From Exiguobacterium sp. TNDT2 (GTDB lineage Bacteria; Bacillota; Bacilli; Exiguobacteriales; Exiguobacteriaceae): 64,000 nt of DNA. Below the pieces are notes generated by a model. It was given only the letters and a program-made list of their open reading frames with translations. It did not search any database and had not been told where the DNA came from. Where the stretch lies: NCBI RefSeq assembly GCF_003331145.1, contig NZ_QLVE01000014.1, positions 59,970-123,969 of the forward strand. Reading direction: 5' to 3'. The position numbers were made by a program, and so were the translations under genes. Below are positions 35,316-43,070 of the stretch, one piece after another. Every line of letters starts with the position of its first letter. Position 1 is the first letter of the stretch.

Positions 35316-36245
35316 TCATAACTTTGGTTTATAAAAAGCACGGTTATCTAGCGCCATGACGCGTTCTGTAAACGCTCCGGGTTCGACGCCTTCGAACGCT
35401 TTCTCGAACATGTTCATCCGGGCATCGATGTTGTCGATGAAGAACAACATCTCGGCTTCCGGGAGTTGTGGCGCGTTCGCCGATCCCCACTCCGGTTTCC
35501 CGTGATGACTGAGGACGAGATGTTGGAGCAACGTCACGACTTCACGGTCGGTGCCGAGTCCTCGTGCCACGACTTCAATCTCCGATGCCATGAGCGACAA
35601 ATGACCGAGCAGTTTCCCTTCGAGCGTATACTCCGGCGTGATCGCGTCCGACAACTCGATCACTTTTGCCAAATCGTGGAGTACGACACCTGAGACAAGC
35701 AAGTCACGGTTCAGTTGCGGATATAGATCACACATCGTTTCAGCGAGTTTCAGCATCGACAAGACGTGGAACGCGAGTCCCGAATAGACTGCGTGATGAT
35801 GACGGACCGCTGCCGGATACGTGAAGTATGCTTCCGCGTTCCGGTCGACGAGCGCTGTCACGAGCTCCTTCATCCCAACGTGCTCGATCGCCTCGATATA
35901 GCCGCGAATGCCCGTCTCGAGCTCCGAGTGCGGTATCGGCGCCGAACGAACGTAGGGCGCGATATCTGTCTCCCCTTCGATGATGGAGATTTGTTTCAAC
36001 TTCAGTTGGGTCCGTCCGCGATAATCCATCACTTCTCCGGAAGCGTGGACGATTTTTTTCGTCGCATATTTGTCCGTGTCGGCGCTATCCCATACTTTCG
36101 TCTCGATCTCCCCGCTCTCGTCGCATAGGATGAGCGTCAAATATGGTTTGCCGTTCCCGGCAAGTCCTCGATAAGATTGTTTGATCATGACATATTGGTT
36201 TAACGTGTCGCCCACTTTGAGCTGACCGATTTTAGTAGTCGTCAA
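35316..36245 (-). CDS. yhaM: 3'-5' exoribonuclease YhaM
   Basis: 309 residues. OB-fold at the N-terminus (KIGQLKVGDTLNQYVMIKQ to about residue 90), then an HD domain: HHAVYSGLAFHVLSMLKLAE with metal histidines near 150, VVLHDLAKVIEL near 190 with the HD pair, and LVLSHHGKPEWGS near 245. Degrades RNA 3' to 5' with Mn2+. Start is TTG at 36245, with GAGAGGTG upstream. Synteny with prsA matches Bacillus. Confidence 0.95.
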   Translation of the reverse strand: MTTTKIGQLKVGDTLNQYVMIKQSYRGLAGNGKPYLTLILCDESGEIETKVWDSADTDKYATKKIVHASGEVMDYRGRTQLKLKQISIIEGETDIAPYVRSAPIPHSELETGIRGYIEAIEHVGMKELVTALVDRNAEAYFTYPAAVRHHHAVYSGLAFHVLSMLKLAETMCDLYPQLNRDLLVSGVVLHDLAKVIELSDAITPEYTLEGKLLGHLSLMASEIEVVARGLGTDREVVTLLQHLVLSHHGKPEWGSANAPQLPEAEMLFFIDNIDARMNMFEKAFEGVEPGAFTERVMALDNRAFYKPKL

Positions 36246-36359
36246 AAAAGCACCTCTCTTCTTGTCAGTACTTTCATCTTAACGAAAGTTCGCCTGAGAT
36301 GCCAACTTTCTTCAGAAAGCGGGAATACTTGAGGGAGAAGGAAATTGGGGGGATGGAAG

Positions 36360-37319
36360 ATGAGTTGGGAATGGTATACACGACCGGAAGAAACCGTACA
36401 TGTCGACGAGCATTACGAGGAGGCATATACGTATTGGCTCGAACAGTTGACGACGGCCAAAGTGACGAAAATCATTGTCGAGGAAGATTATATGTATGGC
36501 TCGCTCACGCTCGACTATGAACAGCTCGAGCGTGAACCGCAACAAATCGGGCACTACTTCGTGACCCGAGATTTCTTATGGACGATCGGCTTTGATGACG
36601 GCTATTGCGAGTCGGTGGCAACGAAACAATATGCCACCCCGATTGAAGCGTTTTATGATTTGCTCGCCGAAAAAATGGACTATTATTTCCACGGGATTGA
36701 TGAATATGAAGAACGATTGATGGTCGCCCAGCGCGAGATGAGCGGGCAAGTACCTCCTCAGTTTATGGATGAAATTTTTGGGCTCCGTAACGAAATCGAA
36801 CGGTGGTCTGATACCGTCGTCCCGTATCGCGAACTGCTCATGGCCGGGCGCGAGGCGTTTCTCGACATGGACTTAAACGAATTGAAAGCGTATCGTCTCG
36901 CCAAGTATCGCGTCAATCGGCTCCTGACGCTCATCGAGCACTATCAGGAAGACGTCATCGCAATGACCGATTTGGCCGCGACGTTGTCAAACTTCCGTGG
37001 CAACGAAATCATGAAGGCACTCACCGTGTTCACGGCCTTGACGACGCCCGTCGTCGCGTTCGGTGCAGTCTGGGGCATGAACTTTAAACAAATGCCCGAG
37101 CTTGAATGGCCGCTTGGCTATTTGTTTGCTTGGGTCATGATCGTCGGCTTTACGGTCTTGATCTATTTTTGGTTAAAACATAAAAATTGGATTGGGTCTC
37201 TCCTACAATTCCCGAGCCAAATCCGTACTCAAGAAAAGTCGGACAACCGCGCAACAAACGAAACAAGCAAAACTAGCAAAAAACGAACAAAAGTTCGATA
37301 TACTGAAAGGAGTAGATGA
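36360..37319 (+). CDS. CorA-family magnesium transporter
   Basis: 319 residues. Long cytoplasmic N-terminal domain, then two C-terminal helices (ALTVFTALTTPVVAFGAVWGMNF and GYLFAWVMIVGFTVLIYFWL). The selectivity motif GMN appears in VWGMNFKQMPELEWP near residue 240. The tail is Lys/Thr/Ser-rich. Start ATG with GGGGGGA 6 bases upstream. Followed 18 bp later by dinB. Confidence 0.92.
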   Translation: MSWEWYTRPEETVHVDEHYEEAYTYWLEQLTTAKVTKIIVEEDYMYGSLTLDYEQLEREPQQIGHYFVTRDFLWTIGFDDGYCESVATKQYATPIEAFYDLLAEKMDYYFHGIDEYEERLMVAQREMSGQVPPQFMDEIFGLRNEIERWSDTVVPYRELLMAGREAFLDMDLNELKAYRLAKYRVNRLLTLIEHYQEDVIAMTDLAATLSNFRGNEIMKALTVFTALTTPVVAFGAVWGMNFKQMPELEWPLGYLFAWVMIVGFTVLIYFWLKHKNWIGSLLQFPSQIRTQEKSDNRATNETSKTSKKRTKVRYTERSR

Positions 37320-37337
37320 TACAGAAAGGTGATGTTC

Positions 37338-38429
37338 ATGGAACGATTGATCATCCATGTCGATATGGACGCGTTTTACGCCTCGGTCGAACAACGCGAC
37401 CGCCCTGACTTACGCGATAAACCGGTCATCGTCGGTGGCGCCCCCCACAGCCGTGGGGTGGTCGCCACTTGTTCGTATGAGGCGCGAAAATACGGTGTGC
37501 ACAGCGCCATGTCGTCACGGCGGGCGTTCGCGCTCTGCCCTCAGGCGACGTTCGTCAAACCGCGCTTTCACGTCTATCGGCACGTCAGCCAGCAGGTGAT
37601 GGCCATTTTCAAATCGATCACGCCGCTCGTCGAACCGCTTTCGCTCGACGAGGCGTACCTGGACGTGACGGAGAATACACTCATGAGCACGTCCGGCCCT
37701 TATATCGCCCGCTATATCCTTGGGGAGATTAAACGCCGGACCGGACTGACCGCTTCGGCTGGGGTCGCCCCGTCGAAGTTCGTCGCCAAAATCGCTTCCG
37801 GCTTCCACAAGCCGAACGGACTGACGGTCGTCGAGGCGGCTGACGTCAAGGCGTTCCTCGCCCCGCTCCCGATCACGACGATGCACGGGGTCGGCAAAGT
37901 GACCGCCCAGACGCTGTTCAAGCACGACTACCATACGATCGCCGACTTGCAGGGCACCCGCCCCGAACAGTTGAAGGCCATTTTCGGCCACGACCGTGGC
38001 AATCAGTTATATGAGCTCGCCCATGGCCGGGACAGCCGTCCCGTCGTCCCGACCCGGGAACGAAAGTCAATCGGCTCGGAGACGACGTTCGCGTTCGACC
38101 TCGATGACCCAGAAGAAATATATGAACGCGTCGTCCCGGAGATCGAAGACGTGCTCCTCCAGCTCGACCGCCGCGAACTCAGTTGTCAGACCGTGACGAT
38201 CAAAATCAAGACGAGCGAGTTCCAGGCCCGGAGCCATCAAATCAAATTGAACCATCCGACGCACGACCATAATGAGATTAAACGTCTCGCCCGCCGTCTG
38301 TTTGACGAGATGGCGATCACCGAACCGGTCCGCTTGATCGGCATGACGGTCTCGGAGTTGATTCCACGTACTGAAACAGCTCGCCAACTCACGTTCGAGG
38401 AGCTGACAAAACCTTCGCTTGAAGAATGA
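37338..38429 (+). CDS. dinB: DNA polymerase IV
   Basis: 363 residues, Y-family translesion polymerase. Catalytic acids in IIHVDMDAFYASVEQRD (residues 5-21) and LSLDEAYLDVTEN near 100; steric residues in CSYEARKYGVHSAMSS near 42; HhH region TTMHGVGKVTAQTLF near 180; little-finger domain to the end. A clamp-binding peptide may be QLTFEE near the C-terminus. Start at the ATG after AAAGGTGA. No LexA box seen upstream. Confidence 0.95.
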   Translation: MERLIIHVDMDAFYASVEQRDRPDLRDKPVIVGGAPHSRGVVATCSYEARKYGVHSAMSSRRAFALCPQATFVKPRFHVYRHVSQQVMAIFKSITPLVEPLSLDEAYLDVTENTLMSTSGPYIARYILGEIKRRTGLTASAGVAPSKFVAKIASGFHKPNGLTVVEAADVKAFLAPLPITTMHGVGKVTAQTLFKHDYHTIADLQGTRPEQLKAIFGHDRGNQLYELAHGRDSRPVVPTRERKSIGSETTFAFDLDDPEEIYERVVPEIEDVLLQLDRRELSCQTVTIKIKTSEFQARSHQIKLNHPTHDHNEIKRLARRLFDEMAITEPVRLIGMTVSELIPRTETARQLTFEELTKPSLEE

Positions 38430-38468
38430 ATGACCATTCAGTACAATGGAAGCAAAGGGGGCGAACGG

Positions 38469-38687
38469 ATGGAACAGTACACGATCACGGCGTTCGAGAA
38501 CGACGGCACGACCGTCTTGAACGATTCATTTACCGCGGCAAGCGATGACGAGGCGAAAGCAAAGGGCCTCGCGATGCTCGAGGAAATCAATCATGCGCAT
38601 AAAGGCGCCCGCATTGCGCGGAGCGGACAGCTCATCTACTTCGAGCGCTGTAAACTGCCAGGAAAACTGAAAGGCACGGCCTCATAA
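38469..38687 (+). CDS. small YhzD-like protein
   Basis: 72 residues: MEQYTITAFENDGTTVLNDS then FTAASDDEAKAKGLAMLEE and GQLIYFERCK. The beta-alpha-beta layout and length recall Bacillus YhzD (from memory, not verified). Function unknown. The ATG at 38469 has AAAGGGGGCG upstream. Forty bases after dinB, so possibly cotranscribed; a terminator follows. Confidence 0.65.
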   Translation: MEQYTITAFENDGTTVLNDSFTAASDDEAKAKGLAMLEEINHAHKGARIARSGQLIYFERCKLPGKLKGTAS

Positions 38688-38689
38688 TA

Positions 38690-38722
38690 CAAGCGCCTCG
38701 GGATTCCCGAGGCGCTTGTTCA
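38690..38722. terminator. terminator after the YhzD-like gene
   Basis: CAAGCGCCTCGG / CCGAGGCGCTTG 12-bp perfect stem, short loop, then TT; overlaps the end of the convergent lipoprotein gene. Confidence 0.85.
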
Positions 38723-39211
38723 TTCGCTATACTTGGCTTCCCACTCATTGCGCCACTCCATGTAATCAGGATGCAACTCTTCTGCCGTCTTCCCATCGAG
38801 TGAATAGCTCGCTCCGACGAGCGGCTCGGCCGAATCCGGATACGACGTCCCACCGATGACCTCGCCGTCCATCATCATGACCGAGACGTTCGTCTGGCCG
38901 AGGTCTGCGACTTCATCGAGCGGATGGTTGCGGACGATGAAGTTCTCATGTTGAATGTCACGTCCGATATAATCATCCGGAGACACCGTCTGAACTTCCC
39001 ACGTGCTTCGCGTTGGCACCTCAAGCAAATCTGCCTTTTCAAAGCTCGACATTCTATTCCCTTTATAAGAGACGACGTCATAGCCTTGCTCCACTAAATA
39101 CGCGTTGGCCACTTTGGCGTCCGCCCCGAGCGTCGGTGTCGGCTGCTCACTTTCATTCGAGCAGGCCGCAAGCAAGAGCGCATATACAACGATTCCGATT
39201 CGTTTCCACAT
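38720..39211 (-). CDS. putative lipoprotein of unknown function
   Basis: 163 residues. Type II signal peptide MWKRIGIVVYALLLAACSNE with lipobox LAAC, so Cys17 is probably lipidated and the protein sits on the outer face of the membrane. The remainder (ANAYLVEQGYDVVSYKGNR, TSYPDSAEPLVGASYSLDG, DYMEWRNEWEAKYSE) is not a family I recognise. GAGGTGGAGAG precedes the ATG. Its upstream DNA was displaced by the mer element, whose target duplication ends 22 bp from the start codon. Confidence 0.75.
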   Translation of the reverse strand: MWKRIGIVVYALLLAACSNESEQPTPTLGADAKVANAYLVEQGYDVVSYKGNRMSSFEKADLLEVPTRSTWEVQTVSPDDYIGRDIQHENFIVRNHPLDEVADLGQTNVSVMMMDGEVIGGTSYPDSAEPLVGASYSLDGKTAEELHPDYMEWRNEWEAKYSE

Positions 39212-39232
39212 CGACTCTCCACCTCATCGTTT

Positions 39233-39240
39233 AGTATTTT
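39233..39240. repeat. 8-bp target-site duplication, left copy
   Basis: AGTATTTT directly abuts the left inverted repeat; the identical octamer abuts the right end at 43031-43038. ISL3-family insertion makes 8-bp duplications. Confidence 0.92.
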
Positions 39241-39264
39241 GGGTCTTCGGAATATATAGTGGAA
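39241..39264 (+). repeat. left terminal inverted repeat of the mer element
   Basis: Begins GGGTCTTCGGA and ends AGTGGAA; pairs with 43007-43030 at 19 of 24 positions. Confidence 0.9.
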
Positions 39265-39349
39265 TTACTTTCTTAATAGTTTAAAAACAACTGGTGTTTA
39301 AATCGGATTTTCTGGTGGGATGTTAGGATAATCAATAGTATTATATAAA

Positions 39350-39376
39350 AGTATCAATCACATACGAGTGATACTT
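39350..39376 (+). other. hairpin in the element's left leader
   Basis: AAGTATCA / TGATACTT stem with a 12-base loop. It could stop transcription entering merR from outside, but there is only a weak T run, so its role is unsure. Confidence 0.4.
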
Positions 39377-39405
39377 TGGGAAAAAAATAAAATAGTCCAA
39401 TTTAC

Positions 39406-39437
39406 TTGACCGTGTACTATGGTACACGGTTTATAAT
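39406..39437 (+). promoter_or_regulatory. mer promoter and MerR operator
   Basis: TTGACC (39406-39411), an over-long 20-base spacer, TATAAT (39432-39437). The spacer is filled by the perfect palindrome CCGTGTACTATGGTACACGG (39410-39429). Long spacer plus central dyad is the MerR-type promoter, kept inactive until Hg(II)-MerR untwists it. Confidence 0.9.
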
Positions 39438-39456
39438 ATTCATGGGGTGAAATAAG

Positions 39457-39849
39457 ATGATTTATCGCATTAGTGAGTTTGCAGATAAATGTGGAGTTAA
39501 TAAAGAAACGATCAGATATTACGAGCGAAAAAATTTATTACAAGAACCTCACCGAACGGAAGCTGGTTATCGGATATATTCATATGATGACGTTAAGCGT
39601 GTTGGGTTTATTAAACGAATACAGGAACTTGGTTTTTCTTTAAGCGAGATTTATAAATTACTTGGTGTTGTAGATAAAGATGAAGTTCGTTGTCAAGATA
39701 TGTTCGAATTTGTTTCTAAAAAACAAAAGGAAGTGCAAAAACAAATAGAGGATTTAAAACGAATTGAAACTATGTTAGACGACTTAAAACAACGATGTCC
39801 AGATGAAAAGCAATTACATTCGTGTCCAATAATAGAAACATTAACATGA
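39457..39849 (+). CDS. merR: mercury-responsive regulator MerR
   Basis: 130 residues. Winged helix [17 protein letters not shown] near 15-31, coiled-coil dimer helix, and the three Hg(II) ligands Cys79 (EVRCQDM), Cys114 (QRCPDE) and Cys123 (HSCPII), the same positions as in the Bacillus Tn MerR. Represses and, with mercury, activates its own operon through the dyad at 39410-39429. First gene of merR-merA, 28 bp before merA. Confidence 0.95.
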   Translation: MIYRISEFADKCGVNKETIRYYERKNLLQEPHRTEAGYRIYSYDDVKRVGFIKRIQELGFSLSEIYKLLGVVDKDEVRCQDMFEFVSKKQKEVQKQIEDLKRIETMLDDLKQRCPDEKQLHSCPIIETLT

Positions 39850-39877
39850 GAGATTAATTAACGAAAGGAGCTTTTTT

Positions 39878-41518
39878 ATGAATAAATTTAAGGTAAACAT
39901 TTCAGGAATGACTTGTACGGGTTGTGAAAAACACGTAGAATCAGCACTTGAAAAGATAGGTGCTAAAAATATTGAGTCTAGTTATCGTCGTGGTGAAGCA
40001 GTATTTGAACTGCCCGATGATATTGAGGTTGAAAGTGCAATAAAGGCGATTGATGAAGCAAATTACCAAGCCGGAGAAATTGAAGAAGTATCATCACTAG
40101 AAAACGTGGCGTTAATTAATGAAGACAATTATGACCTTCTTATTATTGGTTCTGGTGCTGCTGCCTTTTCTTCGGCAATTAAAGCTATAGAATACGGTGC
40201 AAAAGTTGGAATGATTGAGCGTGGAACGGTTGGGGGAACCTGTGTGAATATTGGCTGTGTTCCGTCAAAAACTCTTCTTAGGGCAGGGGAAATCAATCAT
40301 TTATCAAAAGACAATCCGTTTATAGGTTTACAAACATCCGCTGGAGAAGTGGATTTAGCTAGTTTAATCACGCAAAAGGATAAATTGGTGAGCGAACTTC
40401 GGAATCAAAAATATATGGATTTAATTGATGAATATAATTTTGATTTAATTAAAGGTGAAGCAAAATTCGTTGATGCTAGTACGGTTGAGGTCAATGGGGC
40501 AAAGTTATCTGCAAAACGCTTTTTAATTGCAACAGGTGCATCGCCTTCGTTGCCCCAAATTTCAGGACTTGAAAAAATGGACTATTTAACTAGTACAACA
40601 CTTCTTGAGTTAAAGAAAATACCAAAACGATTAACTGTAATTGGTTCAGGATACATTGGAATGGAGCTTGGACAACTATTTCATCATTTAGGTTCAGAAA
40701 TAACGCTTATGCAAAGAAGTGAGCGACTTTTAAAGGAGTATGATCCTGAGATTTCAGAGTCAGTTGAAAAAGCGTTAATTGAACAGGGTATAAACCTTGT
40801 CAAAGGGGCAACTTTTGAGCGTGTTGAACAAAGTGGAGAGATAAAAAGGGTTTACGTAACAGTAAATGGCAGTAGAGAAGTCATTGAATCAGATCAGTTA
40901 CTTGTTGCCACTGGAAGAAAACCAAATACGGATTCTTTAAATTTAAGTGCAGCAGGTGTTGAAACTGGAAAAAATAATGAAATCCTGATCAATGATTTTG
41001 GTCAAACAAGTAATGAAAAGATTTATGCAGCAGGAGATGTGACTTTAGGACCACAATTTGTATATGTAGCAGCCTATGAAGGTGGAATTATTACTGATAA
41101 TGCTATCGGTGGATTAAACAAAAAAATAGATTTATCGGTAGTTCCTGCTGTTACGTTTACGAATCCGACGGTTGCAACGGTTGGTTTAACAGAAGAACAA
41201 GCAAAAGAGAAAGGGTATGATGTGAAGACATCTGTATTACCTTTAGATGCTGTTCCAAGAGCAATTGTAAACCGTGAAACAACCGGTGTATTTAAACTAG
41301 TAGCAGATGCAGAAACACTAAAAGTATTAGGGGTTCATATTGTATCTGAGAATGCAGGAGATGTCATCTATGCAGCATCATTAGCTGTTAAATTTGGCTT
41401 AACGATAGAAGATTTAACAGAAACCCTAGCACCATATTTAACAATGGCTGAAGGGCTAAAATTAGCTGCACTTACGTTCGATAAAGATATTTCGAAATTA
41501 TCTTGTTGTGCAGGCTAA
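39878..41518 (+). CDS. merA: mercuric reductase MerA
   Basis: 546 residues. One N-terminal metal-trafficking domain ([15 protein letters not shown], residues 11-25), then the flavin disulfide reductase core: FAD motif [21 protein letters not shown] near 88, redox pair [16 protein letters not shown] near 122, NADPH motif [13 protein letters not shown] near 250. The C-terminal vicinal pair is in LSCCAG. All catalytic cysteines are present. Reduces Hg(II) to volatile Hg(0). AAAGGAG before the ATG. No merT/merP transporter or merB lyase accompanies it, so the unit is minimal. Confidence 0.96.
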   Translation: MNKFKVNISGMTCTGCEKHVESALEKIGAKNIESSYRRGEAVFELPDDIEVESAIKAIDEANYQAGEIEEVSSLENVALINEDNYDLLIIGSGAAAFSSAIKAIEYGAKVGMIERGTVGGTCVNIGCVPSKTLLRAGEINHLSKDNPFIGLQTSAGEVDLASLITQKDKLVSELRNQKYMDLIDEYNFDLIKGEAKFVDASTVEVNGAKLSAKRFLIATGASPSLPQISGLEKMDYLTSTTLLELKKIPKRLTVIGSGYIGMELGQLFHHLGSEITLMQRSERLLKEYDPEISESVEKALIEQGINLVKGATFERVEQSGEIKRVYVTVNGSREVIESDQLLVATGRKPNTDSLNLSAAGVETGKNNEILINDFGQTSNEKIYAAGDVTLGPQFVYVAAYEGGIITDNAIGGLNKKIDLSVVPAVTFTNPTVATVGLTEEQAKEKGYDVKTSVLPLDAVPRAIVNRETTGVFKLVADAETLKVLGVHIVSENAGDVIYAASLAVKFGLTIEDLTETLAPYLTMAEGLKLAALTFDKDISKLSCCAG

Positions 41519-41677
41519 GGGAACTTTTTTACAACTCCCTATTCAAGTGAACCAGCTAATGCTTTAAGGGATTTTCTAAGTGCATTTGTGGTCACAAAAA
41601 TAATTTAACACTGATGATTTCGACATCAAATCTATAATTGATGCCTTAACACCGCAGAGTAATAAAGGATGAATAAT
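41519..41677. other. non-coding gap between merA and transposase
   Basis: About 160 AT-rich bases. No ORF with a ribosome binding site, no convincing terminator; TTTGTGGTCACAAA (41586-41599) is a palindrome of unknown role. Confidence 0.5.
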
Positions 41678-43000
41678 ATGTCAGACTTATTATCCCTACC
41701 AGACATTAAAACAATAGAACCGCCACAAGAAAATGAAACCGATATGATGTTTAAAGTTGAAGCAGTCGGACCACCTGAACGTTGTCCTGAATGTGGTTTT
41801 GACAAGTTGTACAAACACAGTTCAAGAAATCAACTAATTATGGATTTGCCCATTCGTTTAAAGCGAGTGGGCTTACAATTGAACCGTAGACGATACAAGT
41901 GTCGTGAATGCGGATCTACCTTCTGGGAACGCCTAATATCTGTAGATGAAAAGCGTAGTATGACCAAAAGGCTTTTAAAGTCCATTCAAGAGCAATCCAT
42001 GTCTAAGACCTTTGTAGAAGTCGCAGAAAGCGTTGGTGTTGACGAGAAAACCATTAGGAACGTTTTCAAGGACTATGTGGCACTCAAAGAACGTGAATAC
42101 CAGTTTGAAACTCCTAAGTGGCTTGGGATAGACGAGATACATATTATCCGTAGACCTCGGCTTGTATTGACTAATATTGAACGCAGGACTATTTATGACA
42201 TCAAGCCTAACCGTAACAAGGAAACAGTCATCCAACGTCTTTCAGAAATCAGTGACAGGACTTACATTGAGTACGTCACAATGGATATGTGGAAGCCCTA
42301 CAAAGACGCAGTGAACACTATCCTTCCACACGCTAAAGTTGTCGTAGATAAGTTTCATGTAGTTAGAATGGCTAATCAAGCCTTAGATAACGTCAGAAAG
42401 TCTTTGAAAGCCCATATGAGCCAAAAAGAAAGACGTACCCTTATGCGTGAAAGGTTTATCCTTCTAAAGCGTAAACACGATCTAAATGAACGTGAATCAT
42501 TCCTCTTAGATACTTGGTTAGGTAATCTTCCTGCTTTAAAAGAAGCCTATGAACTCAAAGAAGAGTTTTACTGGATATGGGATACTCCTGATCCAGATGA
42601 AGGTCATCTTCGTTATAGTCAATGGAGACACCGTTGTATGTCCAGCAACTCTAAAGACGCATATAAAGACCTCGTGAGAGCCGTAGACAACTGGCATGTC
42701 GAAATATTCAACTACTTTGATAAAAGGCTCACTAATGCTTATACGGAGTCAATTAACAGCATTATTAGGCAGGTAGAGCGAATGGGTAGAGGTTACTCGT
42801 TTGATGCCTTACGAGCCAAAATCCTTTTCAATGAGAAGCTCCATAAAAAGCGTAAGCCACGATTTAATTCAAGTGCTTTCAATAAAGCTATGTTATACGA
42901 TACTTTCAATTGGTATGAAGTGAATGATCACGACATTACAGACAACTTTGGTGTCGATTTTTCCACACTTATTAAGAATTTGGAGAAGGGTGATTTATAA
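41678..43000 (+). CDS. ISL3-family transposase
   Basis: 440 residues. N-terminal zinc finger CPECGFDKLYKHS and a second CRECGSTFW, helix-turn-helix VAESVGVDEKTIRNVF near 115, and DDE catalytic residues: Asp in WLGIDEIHI near 147, Asp in VTMDMWKPY near 195, Glu in NAYTESINSIIRQVE near 357. Domain order and length fit ISL3. Start probably at 41678, 9 bases after AAAGG; ATG 41669 is adjacent to that site. No frameshift or stop, so presumably functional. Mobilises the whole 39241-43030 unit. Confidence 0.93.
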   Translation: MSDLLSLPDIKTIEPPQENETDMMFKVEAVGPPERCPECGFDKLYKHSSRNQLIMDLPIRLKRVGLQLNRRRYKCRECGSTFWERLISVDEKRSMTKRLLKSIQEQSMSKTFVEVAESVGVDEKTIRNVFKDYVALKEREYQFETPKWLGIDEIHIIRRPRLVLTNIERRTIYDIKPNRNKETVIQRLSEISDRTYIEYVTMDMWKPYKDAVNTILPHAKVVVDKFHVVRMANQALDNVRKSLKAHMSQKERRTLMRERFILLKRKHDLNERESFLLDTWLGNLPALKEAYELKEEFYWIWDTPDPDEGHLRYSQWRHRCMSSNSKDAYKDLVRAVDNWHVEIFNYFDKRLTNAYTESINSIIRQVERMGRGYSFDALRAKILFNEKLHKKRKPRFNSSAFNKAMLYDTFNWYEVNDHDITDNFGVDFSTLIKNLEKGDL

Positions 43001-43006
43001 GCCCTT

Positions 43007-43030
43007 TTCCACCATGAAATCCGAATACCC
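43007..43030 (-). repeat. right terminal inverted repeat of the mer element
   Basis: On the minus strand begins GGGTATTCGGA; partner of 39241-39264. Starts 7 bp after the transposase stop. Confidence 0.9.
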
Positions 43031-43038
43031 AGTATTTT
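43031..43038. repeat. 8-bp target-site duplication, right copy
   Basis: AGTATTTT, identical to 39233-39240. Confidence 0.92.
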
Positions 43039-43070
43039 TTACGTATTCGGCAGAGCAAACAACATTTTCT

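Larger units (their letters stand above)
39241..43030 (+). mobile_element. ISL3-family transposon carrying mercury resistance (merR-merA)
   Basis: A 3,790-bp unit delimited at base resolution. Ends: GGGTCTTCGGAATATATAGT at the left and, on the opposite strand, GGGTATTCGGATTTCATGGT at the right; the repeats extend to GGAA, with 19 of 24 positions identical. Perfect 8-bp duplications AGTATTTT flank both ends. Contents in order: 216 bp of leader with a hairpin, merR, merA, 160 bp non-coding, and an ISL3-type transposase, all on the plus strand. It is AT-rich against GC-richer neighbours, a mark of recent arrival. Ends, duplication and transposase are intact, so it may still move. Confidence 0.92.

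Noticed and set aside
38427..38445. ATGAATGACCATTCAGTAC, resembling a FadR box after dinB
   Set aside because: Only about 14-15 of 20 positions fit, it overlaps the dinB stop and no fatty-acid gene follows.
39296..39318. GTTTAA ... GGGATG in the element's left end, like sigma-B boxes
   Set aside because: The -10 fits poorly and the MerR-type promoter downstream explains merR transcription.
41582..43020. A smaller IS boundary, pairing GCATTTGTGGTCACAAAA (left) with GGATTTCATGGTGGAAAA (right, minus strand), leaving mer outside
   Set aside because: The match needs gaps and has no flanking duplication, whereas the outer ends have 19 of 24 matches and a perfect 8-bp duplication.
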